Positions 26,062-35,564 of a stretch of 64,000 nt of DNA are shown here, one piece after another. The stretch covers positions 67,954 to 131,953 of the forward strand of contig CALPYF020000007.1 of NCBI GenBank assembly GCA_943327755.2. Direction: 5' to 3'. This stretch comes from Deinococcus hopiensis KR-140 (GTDB taxonomy: Bacteria; Deinococcota; Deinococci; Deinococcales; Deinococcaceae). Below the pieces are notes generated by a model, which was not told the origin of the DNA, searched no databases, and saw nothing but the letters and a program-made list of their open reading frames with translations. The stretch's first letter is position 1; each line of letters opens with the position of its first letter. A program made the translations under genes and the position numbers.

Positions 26062-26156
26062 CCCCACGGCATCACAGCGGCACCACGCCCCACTGCCAGC
26101 GGCCCCGTGATTCGCACCCACGACCGCTGGACGCGCAACGCGCACGGAGAACGACC

Positions 26157-27266
26157 ATGAAGAACTTTCTGAAAGCCCTGTTCAGCACCCCCACCAACGC
26201 CGACGCCAACGCCGAAGTCGAGGTGGAGACCCCCCAGATCAGCGTGAGTGACCCCGCCGACGAGCCCCTCATCGGTAGCCGCCACTCACACGCGCAGGAA
26301 GCCGAGTTCATGGCCAAATACGCACCTGAGAAGGGACCGGTTCAGACCATGATCGCCGAAGCTGAAAGCATGCAAGCCGGTTGCGCGATTCGGAGCTTCA
26401 CGCCCGTGTTCATGCGCAACATCTTCACGCTCAGCGACGACGTGCAGGTCATTGCCCGCCGCGGGTTGGAAGTCAAGCACTTCACCAATCCAACCCTGGA
26501 ATCCCTCGGTCAGCTCAACACCGCCGGCTACACCATTCGCGTGCAGCTCGACGGTCACGACACCACCAGCGCCTGCGTCTTCCGAGTCGACGGCCGCAAA
26601 CTGGACACCGAGTACCCGCTGTACCCCAGCATGGTCCTTGAAAGTGGCGACGACCTCCTCCTGGTCTACCGCCTCGACAAGACCATCGACCGCGCCGATG
26701 ACGCCACGCTCTACCGAGTGAAAGGCATCCTCGAAGAGGTCATGAGAGCGAAATTGCAGGCTGATCTTCAGTCCAGCTACACGCTTCCACTCGCTGGGTA
26801 CTTCATTCCGGACAAAGGCAAAGGCAAAGACATGGTCCGCGTGGCTCGGTACAGCAGCAAGCGCTACACGCTCGGTGAACTCATCCACGCCTTCGGCGCT
26901 CAGGATGTGCTCGACGAGAAACTGCTTCCTGCTCGCCCGCAGCCCGAACCCCAGGTGCAACCGGCCGCAGAGGACACGCTCACTGCCGTCATGACGACCA
27001 TGAGCGCCCTCGGCCCCCTCACCATGTTCAAAGGCCCCCGCTTTGTGCAGGTCACGGCAACGAAGCTGCTGGAAGCTGGTTTAGACGACGATACCCGTCT
27101 GAAACTCGCGCCCGAGTTCTTTGCCCGCCTTCAAGCTTTCGAGCCTGACTGGGTCAAAGCCGAAGCCATCACTGAGGAACTGGTCACTTCGATCTTCGCT
27201 CACCCCGACGATGAAGCGCTCCTGACCCCCACCACCAAGAAGTCCCGCAAAACCACGACCAGATAA
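26157..27266 (+). CDS. Small-gene array member 5, 369-aa hypothetical protein
   Basis: This is the largest member of the array. It has an acidic disordered start (EVEVETPQISVSDPADEP), a beta-rich middle (CAIRSFTPVFMRNIFTLSDD and following), a helical segment, a Pro-rich linker near 265 and a basic tail (KKSRKTTTR). The leader is the same as in the other four genes. There is no recognised family. It is the last gene before a terminator. Confidence 0.8.
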   Translation: MKNFLKALFSTPTNADANAEVEVETPQISVSDPADEPLIGSRHSHAQEAEFMAKYAPEKGPVQTMIAEAESMQAGCAIRSFTPVFMRNIFTLSDDVQVIARRGLEVKHFTNPTLESLGQLNTAGYTIRVQLDGHDTTSACVFRVDGRKLDTEYPLYPSMVLESGDDLLLVYRLDKTIDRADDATLYRVKGILEEVMRAKLQADLQSSYTLPLAGYFIPDKGKGKDMVRVARYSSKRYTLGELIHAFGAQDVLDEKLLPARPQPEPQVQPAAEDTLTAVMTTMSALGPLTMFKGPRFVQVTATKLLEAGLDDDTRLKLAPEFFARLQAFEPDWVKAEAITEELVTSIFAHPDDEALLTPTTKKSRKTTTR

Positions 27267-27318
27267 GGCGTTTAGGGACACAACGCGAAGCCATTGCTGA
27301 GCGTGTGCGACTGCACAG

Positions 27319-27365
27319 AACCATCTTCAAAATCCTCTGGATTTTGTCGGTGGTTTCTTTTTTTG
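27319..27365 (+). terminator. Terminator after the small-gene array
   Basis: An inner stem CAAAATCC/GGATTTTG is nested inside AACCA/TGGTT and is followed by TTTCTTTTTTT. Confidence 0.8.
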
Positions 27366-27458
27366 CCCCCCGGACGGCGGCCGTCAAGTCACGGCCCAGG
27401 CCCGCGCCGACCGGCTGGAAATCCGGTCATTTTGCGTCGGATTCGTGGCAAAGTCTGG

Positions 27459-27464
27459 TACACT
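27459..27464 (+). promoter_or_regulatory. Extended -10 of the second secretion operon
   Basis: TGGTACACT, with TACACT ending eight bases before the ATG at 27473; no clear -35 is present. This is the leaderless type. Confidence 0.5.
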
Positions 27465-27472
27465 CGCGGCGT

Positions 27473-28327
27473 ATGAATACAACCCCCCACAGGTTGGCTT
27501 TTCGTGCTGTCGCGTTCCTGGCCCTCGCACTGATCCCACACAGTGCCGTCGCACAGAGCTACAGCAAAACCTTCACTCGCAGCGCCGCCATGAACCCCGG
27601 TATCAGCGTGCAGCTGTGCCAGAACGACGCCCTGGTCCTCAAGACGCCGGGCCGCGTCAAGAGCGTCGGCATCACACTGAACAACGTCGAACCCGTCTTC
27701 GACGGCACGACCGTGATCCTGCGCGGCAACGCCACGAGCGGCCGCGCGCCCGTCTTGGTCCTGATGGCCGACAGTGACGACGTGTACCGCCTGCATGTCA
27801 CCAGCTGCCCCAGCCGCGGCGCGAGCACCCTGATCACCATCGTGGACGACACGCCCGCCCCCACCGGCGCCAAGGAATACCAGGCGCAACCGGTCGCCGC
27901 GCCCCGCGTGACCACCCCCATCACGGCGACCGTCACGGCCCCCACCGGCAGCCCCGAACTCACGCCTGCCACCGCCAACACCCTGAACGCAGCGGCCGCG
28001 ATCGGCACGGGCGGCTACATCACGCTCCCCACCACGCCCACCACAGTCAAACTGGACGTCGCCCGCAGCGAGACGGGCCTGACGCTGACCGTCACCAACG
28101 GCACCGCCCAGACCCTCAGCCTGCGCCCGGAAGCCCTGCAGGTGTTCGCCGGCGGGCAGGCCCAGGTCATCCCGGCTGCCGTGACCGGCAGCGTCGCCCC
28201 CGGCCTGAGCGTGGCCTTCACGATCCCCCTCCCTGCGGACGTCAAGACCAGCGACGCGCAGGTCGCGTGGCTCGTGAGCGTTCCCGGCCTGAAAGCCAAC
28301 TTCATGATCCGCGGTAGCCTGGACTGA
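27473..28327 (+). CDS. Periplasmic secretion component, TraK/secretin-N-like
   Basis: The 284-aa exported protein has a signal peptide (cut near AVAQS, residue 28), a first beta domain (SVQLCQNDALVLKTPGRVKS, VFDGTTVILRGNATSGRAP, VLVLMADSDDVYRLHVT) that follows the strand order of secretin N-terminal/TraK domains, a Pro/Thr linker and a second beta domain. In type IV systems such a protein would form the outer part of the core complex together with VirB10, like VirB9 or TraK. It opens the operon leading to virB10 and virB4. The exact counterpart is inferred. Confidence 0.7.
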   Translation: MNTTPHRLAFRAVAFLALALIPHSAVAQSYSKTFTRSAAMNPGISVQLCQNDALVLKTPGRVKSVGITLNNVEPVFDGTTVILRGNATSGRAPVLVLMADSDDVYRLHVTSCPSRGASTLITIVDDTPAPTGAKEYQAQPVAAPRVTTPITATVTAPTGSPELTPATANTLNAAAAIGTGGYITLPTTPTTVKLDVARSETGLTLTVTNGTAQTLSLRPEALQVFAGGQAQVIPAAVTGSVAPGLSVAFTIPLPADVKTSDAQVAWLVSVPGLKANFMIRGSLD

Positions 28328-28328
28328 C

Positions 28329-28910
28329 ATGACCGCCGCGCCGACGCCCCACCACGCCGCGCTTGAAGCGCTGGTGCTGCACGGCGCGTTGCTGCCCGCT
28401 GAACTGCGCGACCTGGGCGTCACCGAACAGGACGCCGCCGACCTGGGCATGACCCCGCTCGACACTGTGATCGGCCGGTTGCATTTCCCGCTGGACCGCC
28501 GCGTGAAATTCCCCGACGGCGCCTGGCGGGTCACCGGGCGGACCGTCGCTGCCGCCACGGACGGCGCGTACCTGCGCCTGTTCATGCGCAGCGGCGCGCT
28601 GCCCGGACCGTGGGACGTGCCGCAGCCGGGCGCGCTCGGCCTGCTCAAAGAGGACCTGACGCTGCTCCCCAGCATCCAGCTGGGCGCCGAGCGGCACCGC
28701 GTGTGCGGCAAGGTCCTCGGCAATGGCATGCACCCCCGCACCCTGAAGATCTACCTCCAGGTGCACGGCCTGACCCTGCACCGCGCCCGCGAGAAACTCC
28801 TGATCATCGGCCCCACCATCAGCCGCTACGACGCTGTGGCCAAAGCGTTCGCGCACGTGCTGTCCCTGCGCGAATTCACCGCGCTCGACGCGCAGCGCGC
28901 CAACACCTGA
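28329..28910 (+). CDS. Hypothetical protein in the secretion operon
   Basis: The 193-aa soluble protein starts one base after the preceding stop, so it is translationally coupled. It has mixed alpha/beta content with a helical C-terminal end (ISRYDAVAKAFAHVLSLREF), and no signal peptide or membrane segment. It was not recognised. Confidence 0.75.
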   Translation: MTAAPTPHHAALEALVLHGALLPAELRDLGVTEQDAADLGMTPLDTVIGRLHFPLDRRVKFPDGAWRVTGRTVAAATDGAYLRLFMRSGALPGPWDVPQPGALGLLKEDLTLLPSIQLGAERHRVCGKVLGNGMHPRTLKIYLQVHGLTLHRAREKLLIIGPTISRYDAVAKAFAHVLSLREFTALDAQRANT

Positions 28911-28926
28911 GCCCACTGGAGCACCG

Positions 28927-29097
28927 ATGCCCACCCGCGAGCACACGCCTCGCCAGTCGCCCCCGCACCCCAGCCCGGACTGCGCCCCCACAGCGCAGCA
29001 CACCGATGTTCAGCACCTCCGACTGGGAACCCCGAAGAGCGGCCGGCGCTTCCCCACGTCCCCCACCCCCACCCCACTGGCCCACACCGAGGAGTGA
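28927..29097 (+). CDS. Possible 56-aa protein upstream of virB10
   Basis: TGGAG, five bases, then an ATG opens a frame (MPTREHTPRQSPPHPSPD...) ending two bases before the virB10 ATG. It is Pro/Thr/His-rich with one Cys and no signal peptide. The position fits a small coupled gene, as VirB7 would be, but it is not a lipoprotein. It may be only leader sequence. Confidence 0.35.
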   Translation: MPTREHTPRQSPPHPSPDCAPTAQHTDVQHLRLGTPKSGRRFPTSPTPTPLAHTEE

Positions 29098-29099
29098 CC

Positions 29100-31235
29100 A
29101 TGACCACCCCAGACCGGGAAGACCCCGACACCACGCCGGACACCCCCACGTCCGGCGACGCGGCGTCCCCAGAATCCACCGCCACCCCGCCGCCCATGGC
29201 ACCCACCATCAAGTGGAACACCCGCAAAGCGGCCGCCATCCGCAAAGGCCTCGAAGACGAGGGCCTGACCTGGATCGACCCGCCCACCGACGAGTGGCTG
29301 AAAGACACCGAGCGGGCCCTGAAACGCAAAGGCAACCCGCGCTTGGCCCAGGAGATGAAAGCCAGCGTGCTGCGGACCGTCTCGCCCGTCACGACCGCGC
29401 TGGGCCGCGAGCAGCAGGCCCGCACGGCCAAAGCGGCCGTCTCGCAGGAGGCTAAGGCCAAGCGGGGCACCGTCACCAACGAGCGCGGGCAGAACGTCGC
29501 CCGCAAACTGCCCATGAGTACCCTGATCGGCGGCGGTGTGGGCGCCCTCCTGCTGCTGGGCGGCCTGACGTACGGCGGCGTCGCCGCGTACCAGAGCAGT
29601 GCCAAGGACGCTGCCGCCCGGCGCGCCGCCGCACAGGCGCAGCAGGCAGCTGGCCCGACCACTGCCAACAACATCCCAGTCGTCACTCCAGCGGACCCCA
29701 ACGCCGTGGTCGCCAACCCCAACAGCGGCCCGGAAATCGTGAAGGCCGATCCCATCAGCGAGGACCCGAGTACGCGCACTGGCACGTCCCGCCGCAGCGA
29801 TAATCCGGACGGTACGCCGAAGACCAGTGCCACCGACTCCGCCCCACCTGACCAGCAGGGCCAGCAGGACGCGTACGCGCAGGGCAAACGCGACGGGGAA
29901 GTCGCCGGGTACGCCAGCGGTCAGCGCGAAGGCTACGCTCAGGGCAAGCAGGAAGGCGTCCAGGGCGGCTACCAGCAGGGCGTCAAGGAAGGCCAGCAGC
30001 AGGGCGCGCAGGCCGGGTACCAGCAGAGCGTCAAAGACGGTCAGGCGCAGGCTGCCCGCACCGCACCGCCGCAGAGCCAGGGTGCCGTGACTCCCATCAG
30101 CTCCAGCGGGGCGCAGCCTGTCGCGATCACTCCAGTCAGCCGCTCGGGCGCGGCCACGCCCACCCGCGTGGGCAGCGGCGCTTCCGCCACGCCGGTCGTC
30201 ACGCCCGGCAAGCTGACCTTCACAGGCGGTTCGCAGGGCGCTCAGGGCGCTCAGGCCCAGTCGCCCCGCATGACCTTCACCAGCGCCCCCACCAGCGGCG
30301 ACAGCCAGGCGCCGCAGGGCCAGGTCAACCGGGGCGTCACGATGTACAGCAACCCGGCGGCGGCCCAGGCGACCGCCGCCCCCACCGCGTTCGCGCTGCG
30401 GGAAGCGCCCGCACCCACCCAGCAGGCCGTGAACGTGGGCGGCCGACTGATCATGGTCGGCGCGCCGCAGGCCGCCGCCAGCTCGCCCAGCGCCGCCGAC
30501 AGCGCCGCCCCGTCCGAAGCGCAGGGCAGCGTCACCAAAACCTACGGCGACATGACCATCGTCGTGCCTAGCCGCACCGGGAACGCAACCAACGCCAGTA
30601 CGAGCGCCCCGGCCAGCACCCCGGCGAACACCCCGAGCAGCGCCGCAAGCAGCGCGCAGACCAACGCGGCCTCAGCGGCGAGCGCCCCCACGTTCGGCCC
30701 GTACCGCGCCTACCAGACCATCCGAGCCCGCCTCGAAACTGCCGTCCTCGTCATGGAAGGCAGCCGCGTGACCCTCAACGTCATCGCCCGCAGCAGCGAC
30801 GGCCGGAAGTGGATCGGCACGCCCAGCGTGGCCGGCGCGCAGCGCGTCAACCTGACCTTCACCCAGCTGGTCGACCTGGACGGCAAGACCGTCCTGAACG
30901 TCCCCGCCATGGCGTACGACCAGAGCGGCGTGCCCGGCGTGCAGGGCAGCGGCCAGGACCTCGCGCCCGACGTGGTGCGCAACCTGATCCGCAACGCCGC
31001 GACCGGCGTGCGCGACTACGCGCAGGCGCAACTCAACGCCAGCCGCACCACCATCAGCCCCAACGGGCAGGTCATCGTCGAGAAGGAAGCGCCCAGCCTC
31101 TGGACGCTCGTCGGCGGCCGCGCCCTGAGCGTGTTCGACATGCCGGAAAACACCCGCACCTTCACGCGCGCCACCTACCTGCCCAGCGGCACGGACATCG
31201 TGCTGGTCGTGGGCGCACAACCCGTCAAGGAATAA
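29100..31235 (+). CDS. virB10: VirB10/TrbI-like core protein
   Basis: The 711-aa inner-membrane-anchored protein spans the envelope in type IV secretion. It has a cytoplasmic N-terminus of about 135 residues, one transmembrane helix (141-163, LIGGGVGALLLLGGLTYGG), a long Pro/Gln/Ala periplasmic region with a Gly-Gln heptad-like repeat (about 258-318: YAQGKQEGVQGGYQQGVKEG) and a C-terminal VirB10 beta domain (about 535-711: IRARLETAVLVMEGSRVTLN, GRKWIGTPSVAGAQRVNLTF). Ring-forming VirB10 proteins end in this way. AGGAG lies five bases before ATG 29100; GTG 29094 is in frame. Confidence 0.9.
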   Translation: MTTPDREDPDTTPDTPTSGDAASPESTATPPPMAPTIKWNTRKAAAIRKGLEDEGLTWIDPPTDEWLKDTERALKRKGNPRLAQEMKASVLRTVSPVTTALGREQQARTAKAAVSQEAKAKRGTVTNERGQNVARKLPMSTLIGGGVGALLLLGGLTYGGVAAYQSSAKDAAARRAAAQAQQAAGPTTANNIPVVTPADPNAVVANPNSGPEIVKADPISEDPSTRTGTSRRSDNPDGTPKTSATDSAPPDQQGQQDAYAQGKRDGEVAGYASGQREGYAQGKQEGVQGGYQQGVKEGQQQGAQAGYQQSVKDGQAQAARTAPPQSQGAVTPISSSGAQPVAITPVSRSGAATPTRVGSGASATPVVTPGKLTFTGGSQGAQGAQAQSPRMTFTSAPTSGDSQAPQGQVNRGVTMYSNPAAAQATAAPTAFALREAPAPTQQAVNVGGRLIMVGAPQAAASSPSAADSAAPSEAQGSVTKTYGDMTIVVPSRTGNATNASTSAPASTPANTPSSAASSAQTNAASAASAPTFGPYRAYQTIRARLETAVLVMEGSRVTLNVIARSSDGRKWIGTPSVAGAQRVNLTFTQLVDLDGKTVLNVPAMAYDQSGVPGVQGSGQDLAPDVVRNLIRNAATGVRDYAQAQLNASRTTISPNGQVIVEKEAPSLWTLVGGRALSVFDMPENTRTFTRATYLPSGTDIVLVVGAQPVKE

Positions 31236-31239
31236 CCCG

Positions 31240-31266
31240 ACCGCGCGGCGCGCACCTCGCGGTTTT
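31240..31266 (+). terminator. Weak hairpin between virB10 and virB4
   Basis: ACCGCG/CGCGGT with a 12-base loop and TTTT; it may only attenuate transcription, because virB4 follows closely. Confidence 0.4.
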
Positions 31267-31307
31267 CCCTCAACTGCGGCGTGCGCGCCCGTCTCACAGG
31301 AGGCCCC

Positions 31308-33902
31308 ATGTCCCTGCTCAAACAGCTCACCACCAACACCCGCGGCGTCAACCTCACCAACAAGATCAACCCCTGGTACCTCGAACAGGACGGTGTGGTC
31401 TTCCTGCATGAATCCGGCGTCGAGGTCGGGCTCCAGATGTGGCTGCCGCCCAGCAGCAGCGTCACCACCGAACAGGTTGAACGGCTCTTCGAGACGTACC
31501 AGAGCATCCTCGAAGCCGGACAGGTCGAGAAAAGCCGCGTGCGCTTCATGATCTTCCACCGACCCACCACCGACGATGAAATCATCGAGCTGAACTACCC
31601 GCCCACGAACGACCCCATGCAGTCCGCCCTGATCTCCTCGGAACGCCGCGCCAACGAGCGCCGCGTCCTGAACGGCGAATACAAGCAGCACGAGGCGTTC
31701 ATCTTCATCCACATCCCCGACCAGCGCGCCGGGGTGGCCCGCAGTGACCTGCGCGCCTACAACGACGCGGAATTCGAGCAGATCATGCTGCTCGCCACCG
31801 AGGAACGCGACCGGATCATCACCGCGCTCGCCAACGCCCAGGTGCCCGCCACGCCCATCCTGGATGACGAGCCGTTCCGGATGCTGTACCGCTACTACAA
31901 CATCGGCAGCGTGACCGATCCTGTTCCGGAATACGACTGGAACGTCGAAGTGCCGAACGTCACCCGTGACGAACTGCGCCTGGACGAGAGCATCCGCCCC
32001 CGCACCCTGCGCGCCCAGGTCATCAACTCCGACATTCTCACCCCCCGCAGCTCATACCTCCTGAACCGCGACGCGCATATCGTCGTGGCCGACATGACCA
32101 ACTACGGCGGGGGCGGCTACCCCGGCGTGGCCGACGACGTGATGGCCGTCTTCCGTAACCACACGTACATGTACATCGTGGACGTCAAGTACGCCAACGA
32201 GGCCAACATCAAAACCCGCGTCGAGCGCAACATCACCGCCATGGAAAAGGAAGCTGACTCCGGCAAGCGCGAGGCAGCCGCCCGGGCCGCCAAGATGAAC
32301 CAGGAGATGCTGGAGGCCTACTACCACGGGGGCCGCTGGGTGCACTTCGGCATGAGCATGATCGTCGTGTGTGACAGCGAATCCGAAGTTCGCCAGATCG
32401 CCCGCACCATCAAAAACACCTGGAGTGACGCGCGCTTCGGACAGCATCAGATGAGCTTTGGCGACCACAGCAACTGGGATCAGTTCACGGCCAACCTCGC
32501 CCCGTTCGGCGGGAAGTCCACCATGTGGCTCCACGATCAGCAGGTCGGCAGCGTCACGTCCTTCCTACCGTTCTACGGCCCCTGGTACAACACGGGCGGC
32601 GTCACGCTCGGCGTGTTCGAGAACGCCCACGGCGGCCAGCAGCGCATCACGCTCCCCAAGGGGTCCGAAGGCGCGCCCCACATGGCCGTGATCGGCAGCA
32701 GCCGCAGCGGCAAGAGCTTCACCATCCAGAAACTCCTGATGAACCTCTACATGCAGGGCGCGTACCTGCGCATCATGGACATCAAAAACGACTACGCGCC
32801 CCTGTGCTCCTGGCTGCGCGGCCAGTTCATCCCCTTCTACCTGGGCGCGAAGTTCGCCACCGAAACCATCGGCCCGGACGGCTCCGTGCAGCCCGCCGGC
32901 ACCCCCGTCCGGTACAACGTCTTCGAAGGCACCAACCGTGACCTGACCCCCGACGAGGAGCGCGACATCACCGCGTTCGTCAAGGCCCTGCTGATCGCCA
33001 GCTACAAGCCGGAGTGGGGGACCATCATCTCCGCTGGGGTCAAGAGCTACGTCCGCACCTGCACCCAGCTCATCGACGGGCAGCCCATTTTTGAAGGCGG
33101 CACGCTCGGCGGATTCTTCGATTTCATGTACGGCCTGCAGCGCATCGGTGAAATCGGCCTGCAAGACAGCCCCGAGCACCGCAAGCACGTGCGCGACATC
33201 GCCATCGCCCTGCAGGAATTCACGCAGGGGTACTACGGCACGCTGTTCAACGGCCGCAGCACCATCAACATGACCAGCCGCGTCACCGTCTTCGACATGA
33301 GCGGCATCGGTAACGACCAGATGCTCATGGGCGCCGTGACAACCATCATCAACAAGATGGTCTGGGAGAACGCCAAGAAACGCACCGACCTGACCGCGCG
33401 CATCGTGCTGCTCAGCGAAGAATCCGGCGTGACCGGCAGGATCCCGGAAGTCAAGGAGATGCTCAACACCGTGATCCTCTCCGGCGCCGCCTACAACCTC
33501 ATGGAGATCATCACCGCCCAGAACTACGAGCATATCGAAGCGCTCGACGGCGTCCTGAACAACGTCACCCGCTTCATCATGGGCCGCTGCGAGGCCAAGG
33601 AAGCGTCCCTGATCGGGAAGATGCTCGAACTGAACGAGGAGCAGGAAGCGAACCTCAAGCGCCTGAGCCGTAAAGACGGCGAGTACAACGAACTGATGGT
33701 GCGCGAAGTCAAACCGGACGGTGTGGAAGTCGGCGTGATCCGCTACCGCCCCACCTCCCTCGAATACTGCCTGTTCAGTTCTGACGCCAAGGACAAGACC
33801 CGGCGCGCGCAGATCATGACCGAAACCGACGGGGACATGGAACTCGCCGTGCAGCGCATGGTCTCGGAATTCGAAGCGGCCAGGCGCACCCGGGTCGCCT
33901 GA
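31308..33902 (+). CDS. virB4: VirB4/TraC-type ATPase
   Basis: The 864-aa ATPase is the most conserved subunit of type IV systems. The N-terminal half is the VirB4 N domain. The C-terminal half has Walker A GSSRSGKSF (about 463-471), the MDIKNDYAPLC region, and a Walker B strand near 700 that reads RIVLLSEESGVTG, with Ser-Glu-Glu where Asp-Glu is usual. The motifs ETIGPDGSVQP and MEIITAQNYEHIEAL follow at the expected distances. AGGAGGCCCC precedes ATG 31308. Size and order are normal for the family, so it should be functional despite the altered Walker B. Confidence 0.93.
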   Translation: MSLLKQLTTNTRGVNLTNKINPWYLEQDGVVFLHESGVEVGLQMWLPPSSSVTTEQVERLFETYQSILEAGQVEKSRVRFMIFHRPTTDDEIIELNYPPTNDPMQSALISSERRANERRVLNGEYKQHEAFIFIHIPDQRAGVARSDLRAYNDAEFEQIMLLATEERDRIITALANAQVPATPILDDEPFRMLYRYYNIGSVTDPVPEYDWNVEVPNVTRDELRLDESIRPRTLRAQVINSDILTPRSSYLLNRDAHIVVADMTNYGGGGYPGVADDVMAVFRNHTYMYIVDVKYANEANIKTRVERNITAMEKEADSGKREAAARAAKMNQEMLEAYYHGGRWVHFGMSMIVVCDSESEVRQIARTIKNTWSDARFGQHQMSFGDHSNWDQFTANLAPFGGKSTMWLHDQQVGSVTSFLPFYGPWYNTGGVTLGVFENAHGGQQRITLPKGSEGAPHMAVIGSSRSGKSFTIQKLLMNLYMQGAYLRIMDIKNDYAPLCSWLRGQFIPFYLGAKFATETIGPDGSVQPAGTPVRYNVFEGTNRDLTPDEERDITAFVKALLIASYKPEWGTIISAGVKSYVRTCTQLIDGQPIFEGGTLGGFFDFMYGLQRIGEIGLQDSPEHRKHVRDIAIALQEFTQGYYGTLFNGRSTINMTSRVTVFDMSGIGNDQMLMGAVTTIINKMVWENAKKRTDLTARIVLLSEESGVTGRIPEVKEMLNTVILSGAAYNLMEIITAQNYEHIEALDGVLNNVTRFIMGRCEAKEASLIGKMLELNEEQEANLKRLSRKDGEYNELMVREVKPDGVEVGVIRYRPTSLEYCLFSSDAKDKTRRAQIMTETDGDMELAVQRMVSEFEAARRTRVA

Positions 33903-33932
33903 CCTGCGTCCGCAGGGGGGAAGGGCATCCGG

Positions 33933-33938
33933 TACACT
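33933..33938 (+). promoter_or_regulatory. -10 element before the VirB5-like gene
   Basis: CGGTACACT with TACACT about 80 bases before the start codon; the same string precedes other genes of this window. No good -35 is present. Confidence 0.4.
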
Positions 33939-34020
33939 CGACAGTGAGGTCAGGTTGACCCACAGTGACCTGCCTGCGCACGCCCACGGTGCGCCCCGTT
34001 CCCCCACAGGAGGAAGTCAC

Positions 34021-35490
34021 ATGAAGACCCCCACGACCGCCCGACACCTCATGCTGACCCTGGCGCTGGCCAGCAGCCTGGGCCAGGGTACCCTCGCGCA
34101 GACCGCGCTCCCACCGGCCAGCCCGGCAGCCGGCGCGACCGTCCAGATCACCGGCCGCGAACTCACCGCCATGCTCGACGCCACCACCCGCACCGTCATC
34201 CAGACGGCCCGCGCGCAGGGCGTCAGCGAGGCGGACATTCAGCGGCTCCAGGGCCGCCTGTCCACCCTCAGCGCCCAGGCGGCCACCATCACCCAGCAGA
34301 GCCCCAACGGCACGCTCGAAATTCCCCGGCAGGCCCTGAACATGCTCGCCGTGAACGTGCCCGGCGGCGCGACCGGCGCCGGCATGAGCGCCCAGAGCGC
34401 CATGCAGCAGCAGGGCATGTTCGATTTCCTCGGCAACCTGTTTGGCGGCGGGATCAGTCTGCCCGGCGTGCCCAGCTTCCTCGGCGACGGCGGCCTGGAC
34501 ACCATCATCGACTACCTCATCAACGGCCTGGCCACCGCCATCAGCATGATCCCCGTCGTGGGTGGCCCCCTGTCCGAAATCATCAAGGGTGTCGGCGGGA
34601 GCCTCAAAGAGTTCCTGATCAACAACGCCCTGGCCGGCGGCGTCGTCAACGCCCTCACCCAGGCGCAGCAGTGGTACAAGCAGCTGCAGGACATCCTCGG
34701 GTACACCGACGTCAACAAGCTGCTCGGCGTGGGCACCAAGGCCGTCAGCGACCGCCTGAACACCATGATCAGCGGGTACGGCGGTACCGCCAGCGTCACC
34801 GGCGGGCAGACCAGCGCCCAGCAGATCGCCACGGCCGTCGACAAGGCGCAGGACAGCACGGTCGACGCGTACCAGGCGGACGTCGCTCAGATGAGCAACG
34901 ATCCGTACCAGGACCTCACCGGCTACAGCAAGTACACCAACCCCATGACCGCCACCGCCGAGATCAGCGCCCTGACCGAACGGATCTACAGCGCCAAACT
35001 CAACAACGCCAGCATCCGAGCGACCGGCGCGAGCCTCACGGCGCAGGCGGCCGCAGAGGAGATCTCCGGCAAGACCGCCGAGAACGTCGGCACCGTCATG
35101 ACGCAGGGCCAGATCGCCCGGACCGGCGCGGCCAGCGCCACCACCACCCTGGGCGCCATGACCATCCAGACGGGCCTCATGGCCGAAGCGAACAACCTCA
35201 ACGCCATGAACGCCGCCGCGATCACCGCCATGCTCAAACAGGTCGTCGCCTCCCAGGACGCCAACCAGCAGGCCACCAGCGCCATCGTGGACAACATCGT
35301 CCGCGAACGCCAGGAAAGCGCCACGATCGCCCAGGCCCAGATGAAAGAAGTGCAGGACAGCAGCATCGAAGCGGCCCAGGCCGCCGCCGCCAGCGTCGCG
35401 TCCCTCAAAAACCTCTCCAAGTTGACGGTCGTCAACGCTGAAGATCTGCCCATGCCCGGCCCGTACGGCGAGCGCAGCTTCATGAAATAA
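34021..35490 (+). CDS. VirB5/TrbJ-like periplasmic protein
   Basis: The 489-aa exported protein starts at ATG 34021, four bases after AGGAGGAAGTC, and has a signal peptide (cut near TLAQT, residue 29). Most of the chain is Ala/Gln-rich alpha-helix, with a Gly-rich hydrophobic middle (NLFGGGISLPGVPSFLGDGG). The segment SAKLNNASIRATGASLTAQ through the C-terminal helices resembles TrbJ/VirB5, which sit at the tip or base of the conjugative pilus. The position directly before the VirB6-like gene agrees with the usual virB4-virB5-virB6 order. Confidence 0.75.
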   Translation: MKTPTTARHLMLTLALASSLGQGTLAQTALPPASPAAGATVQITGRELTAMLDATTRTVIQTARAQGVSEADIQRLQGRLSTLSAQAATITQQSPNGTLEIPRQALNMLAVNVPGGATGAGMSAQSAMQQQGMFDFLGNLFGGGISLPGVPSFLGDGGLDTIIDYLINGLATAISMIPVVGGPLSEIIKGVGGSLKEFLINNALAGGVVNALTQAQQWYKQLQDILGYTDVNKLLGVGTKAVSDRLNTMISGYGGTASVTGGQTSAQQIATAVDKAQDSTVDAYQADVAQMSNDPYQDLTGYSKYTNPMTATAEISALTERIYSAKLNNASIRATGASLTAQAAAEEISGKTAENVGTVMTQGQIARTGAASATTTLGAMTIQTGLMAEANNLNAMNAAAITAMLKQVVASQDANQQATSAIVDNIVRERQESATIAQAQMKEVQDSSIEAAQAAAASVASLKNLSKLTVVNAEDLPMPGPYGERSFMK

Positions 35491-35564
35491 CCCCGCCCCT
35501 TCACACCCCGGAAGACCACCCTGCGGCGCCCACACGCCCGGGGTTCTTCCGTCACCGAGGCATC

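Larger units (their letters stand above)
24194..26165 (+). repeat. Repeated translation leader in front of five small genes
   Basis: Each of the starts at 24270, 24823, 25340, 25810 and 26157 is preceded by GCGCACGGAG or CGCACGGAG and a short A/C-rich spacer ending in CC, and all five begin ATGAAGAA. Farther upstream the first and last share GTGATTCGCACCCACG (at 24194 and 26107), and the second has the related ATTCGCACCGCC. The common leader shows these genes spread by cassette duplication or are translated under one control. Confidence 0.8.

Noticed and set aside
27389..28741. Long minus-strand open frame opposite the periplasmic secretion gene
   Set aside because: Antisense to two coupled + strand genes, no domain, composition of a shadow frame.
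33814..35535. Long minus-strand open frame opposite the VirB5-like gene
   Set aside because: Reads as low-complexity Gly/Val/Asp and opposes a gene with signal peptide and ribosome site.
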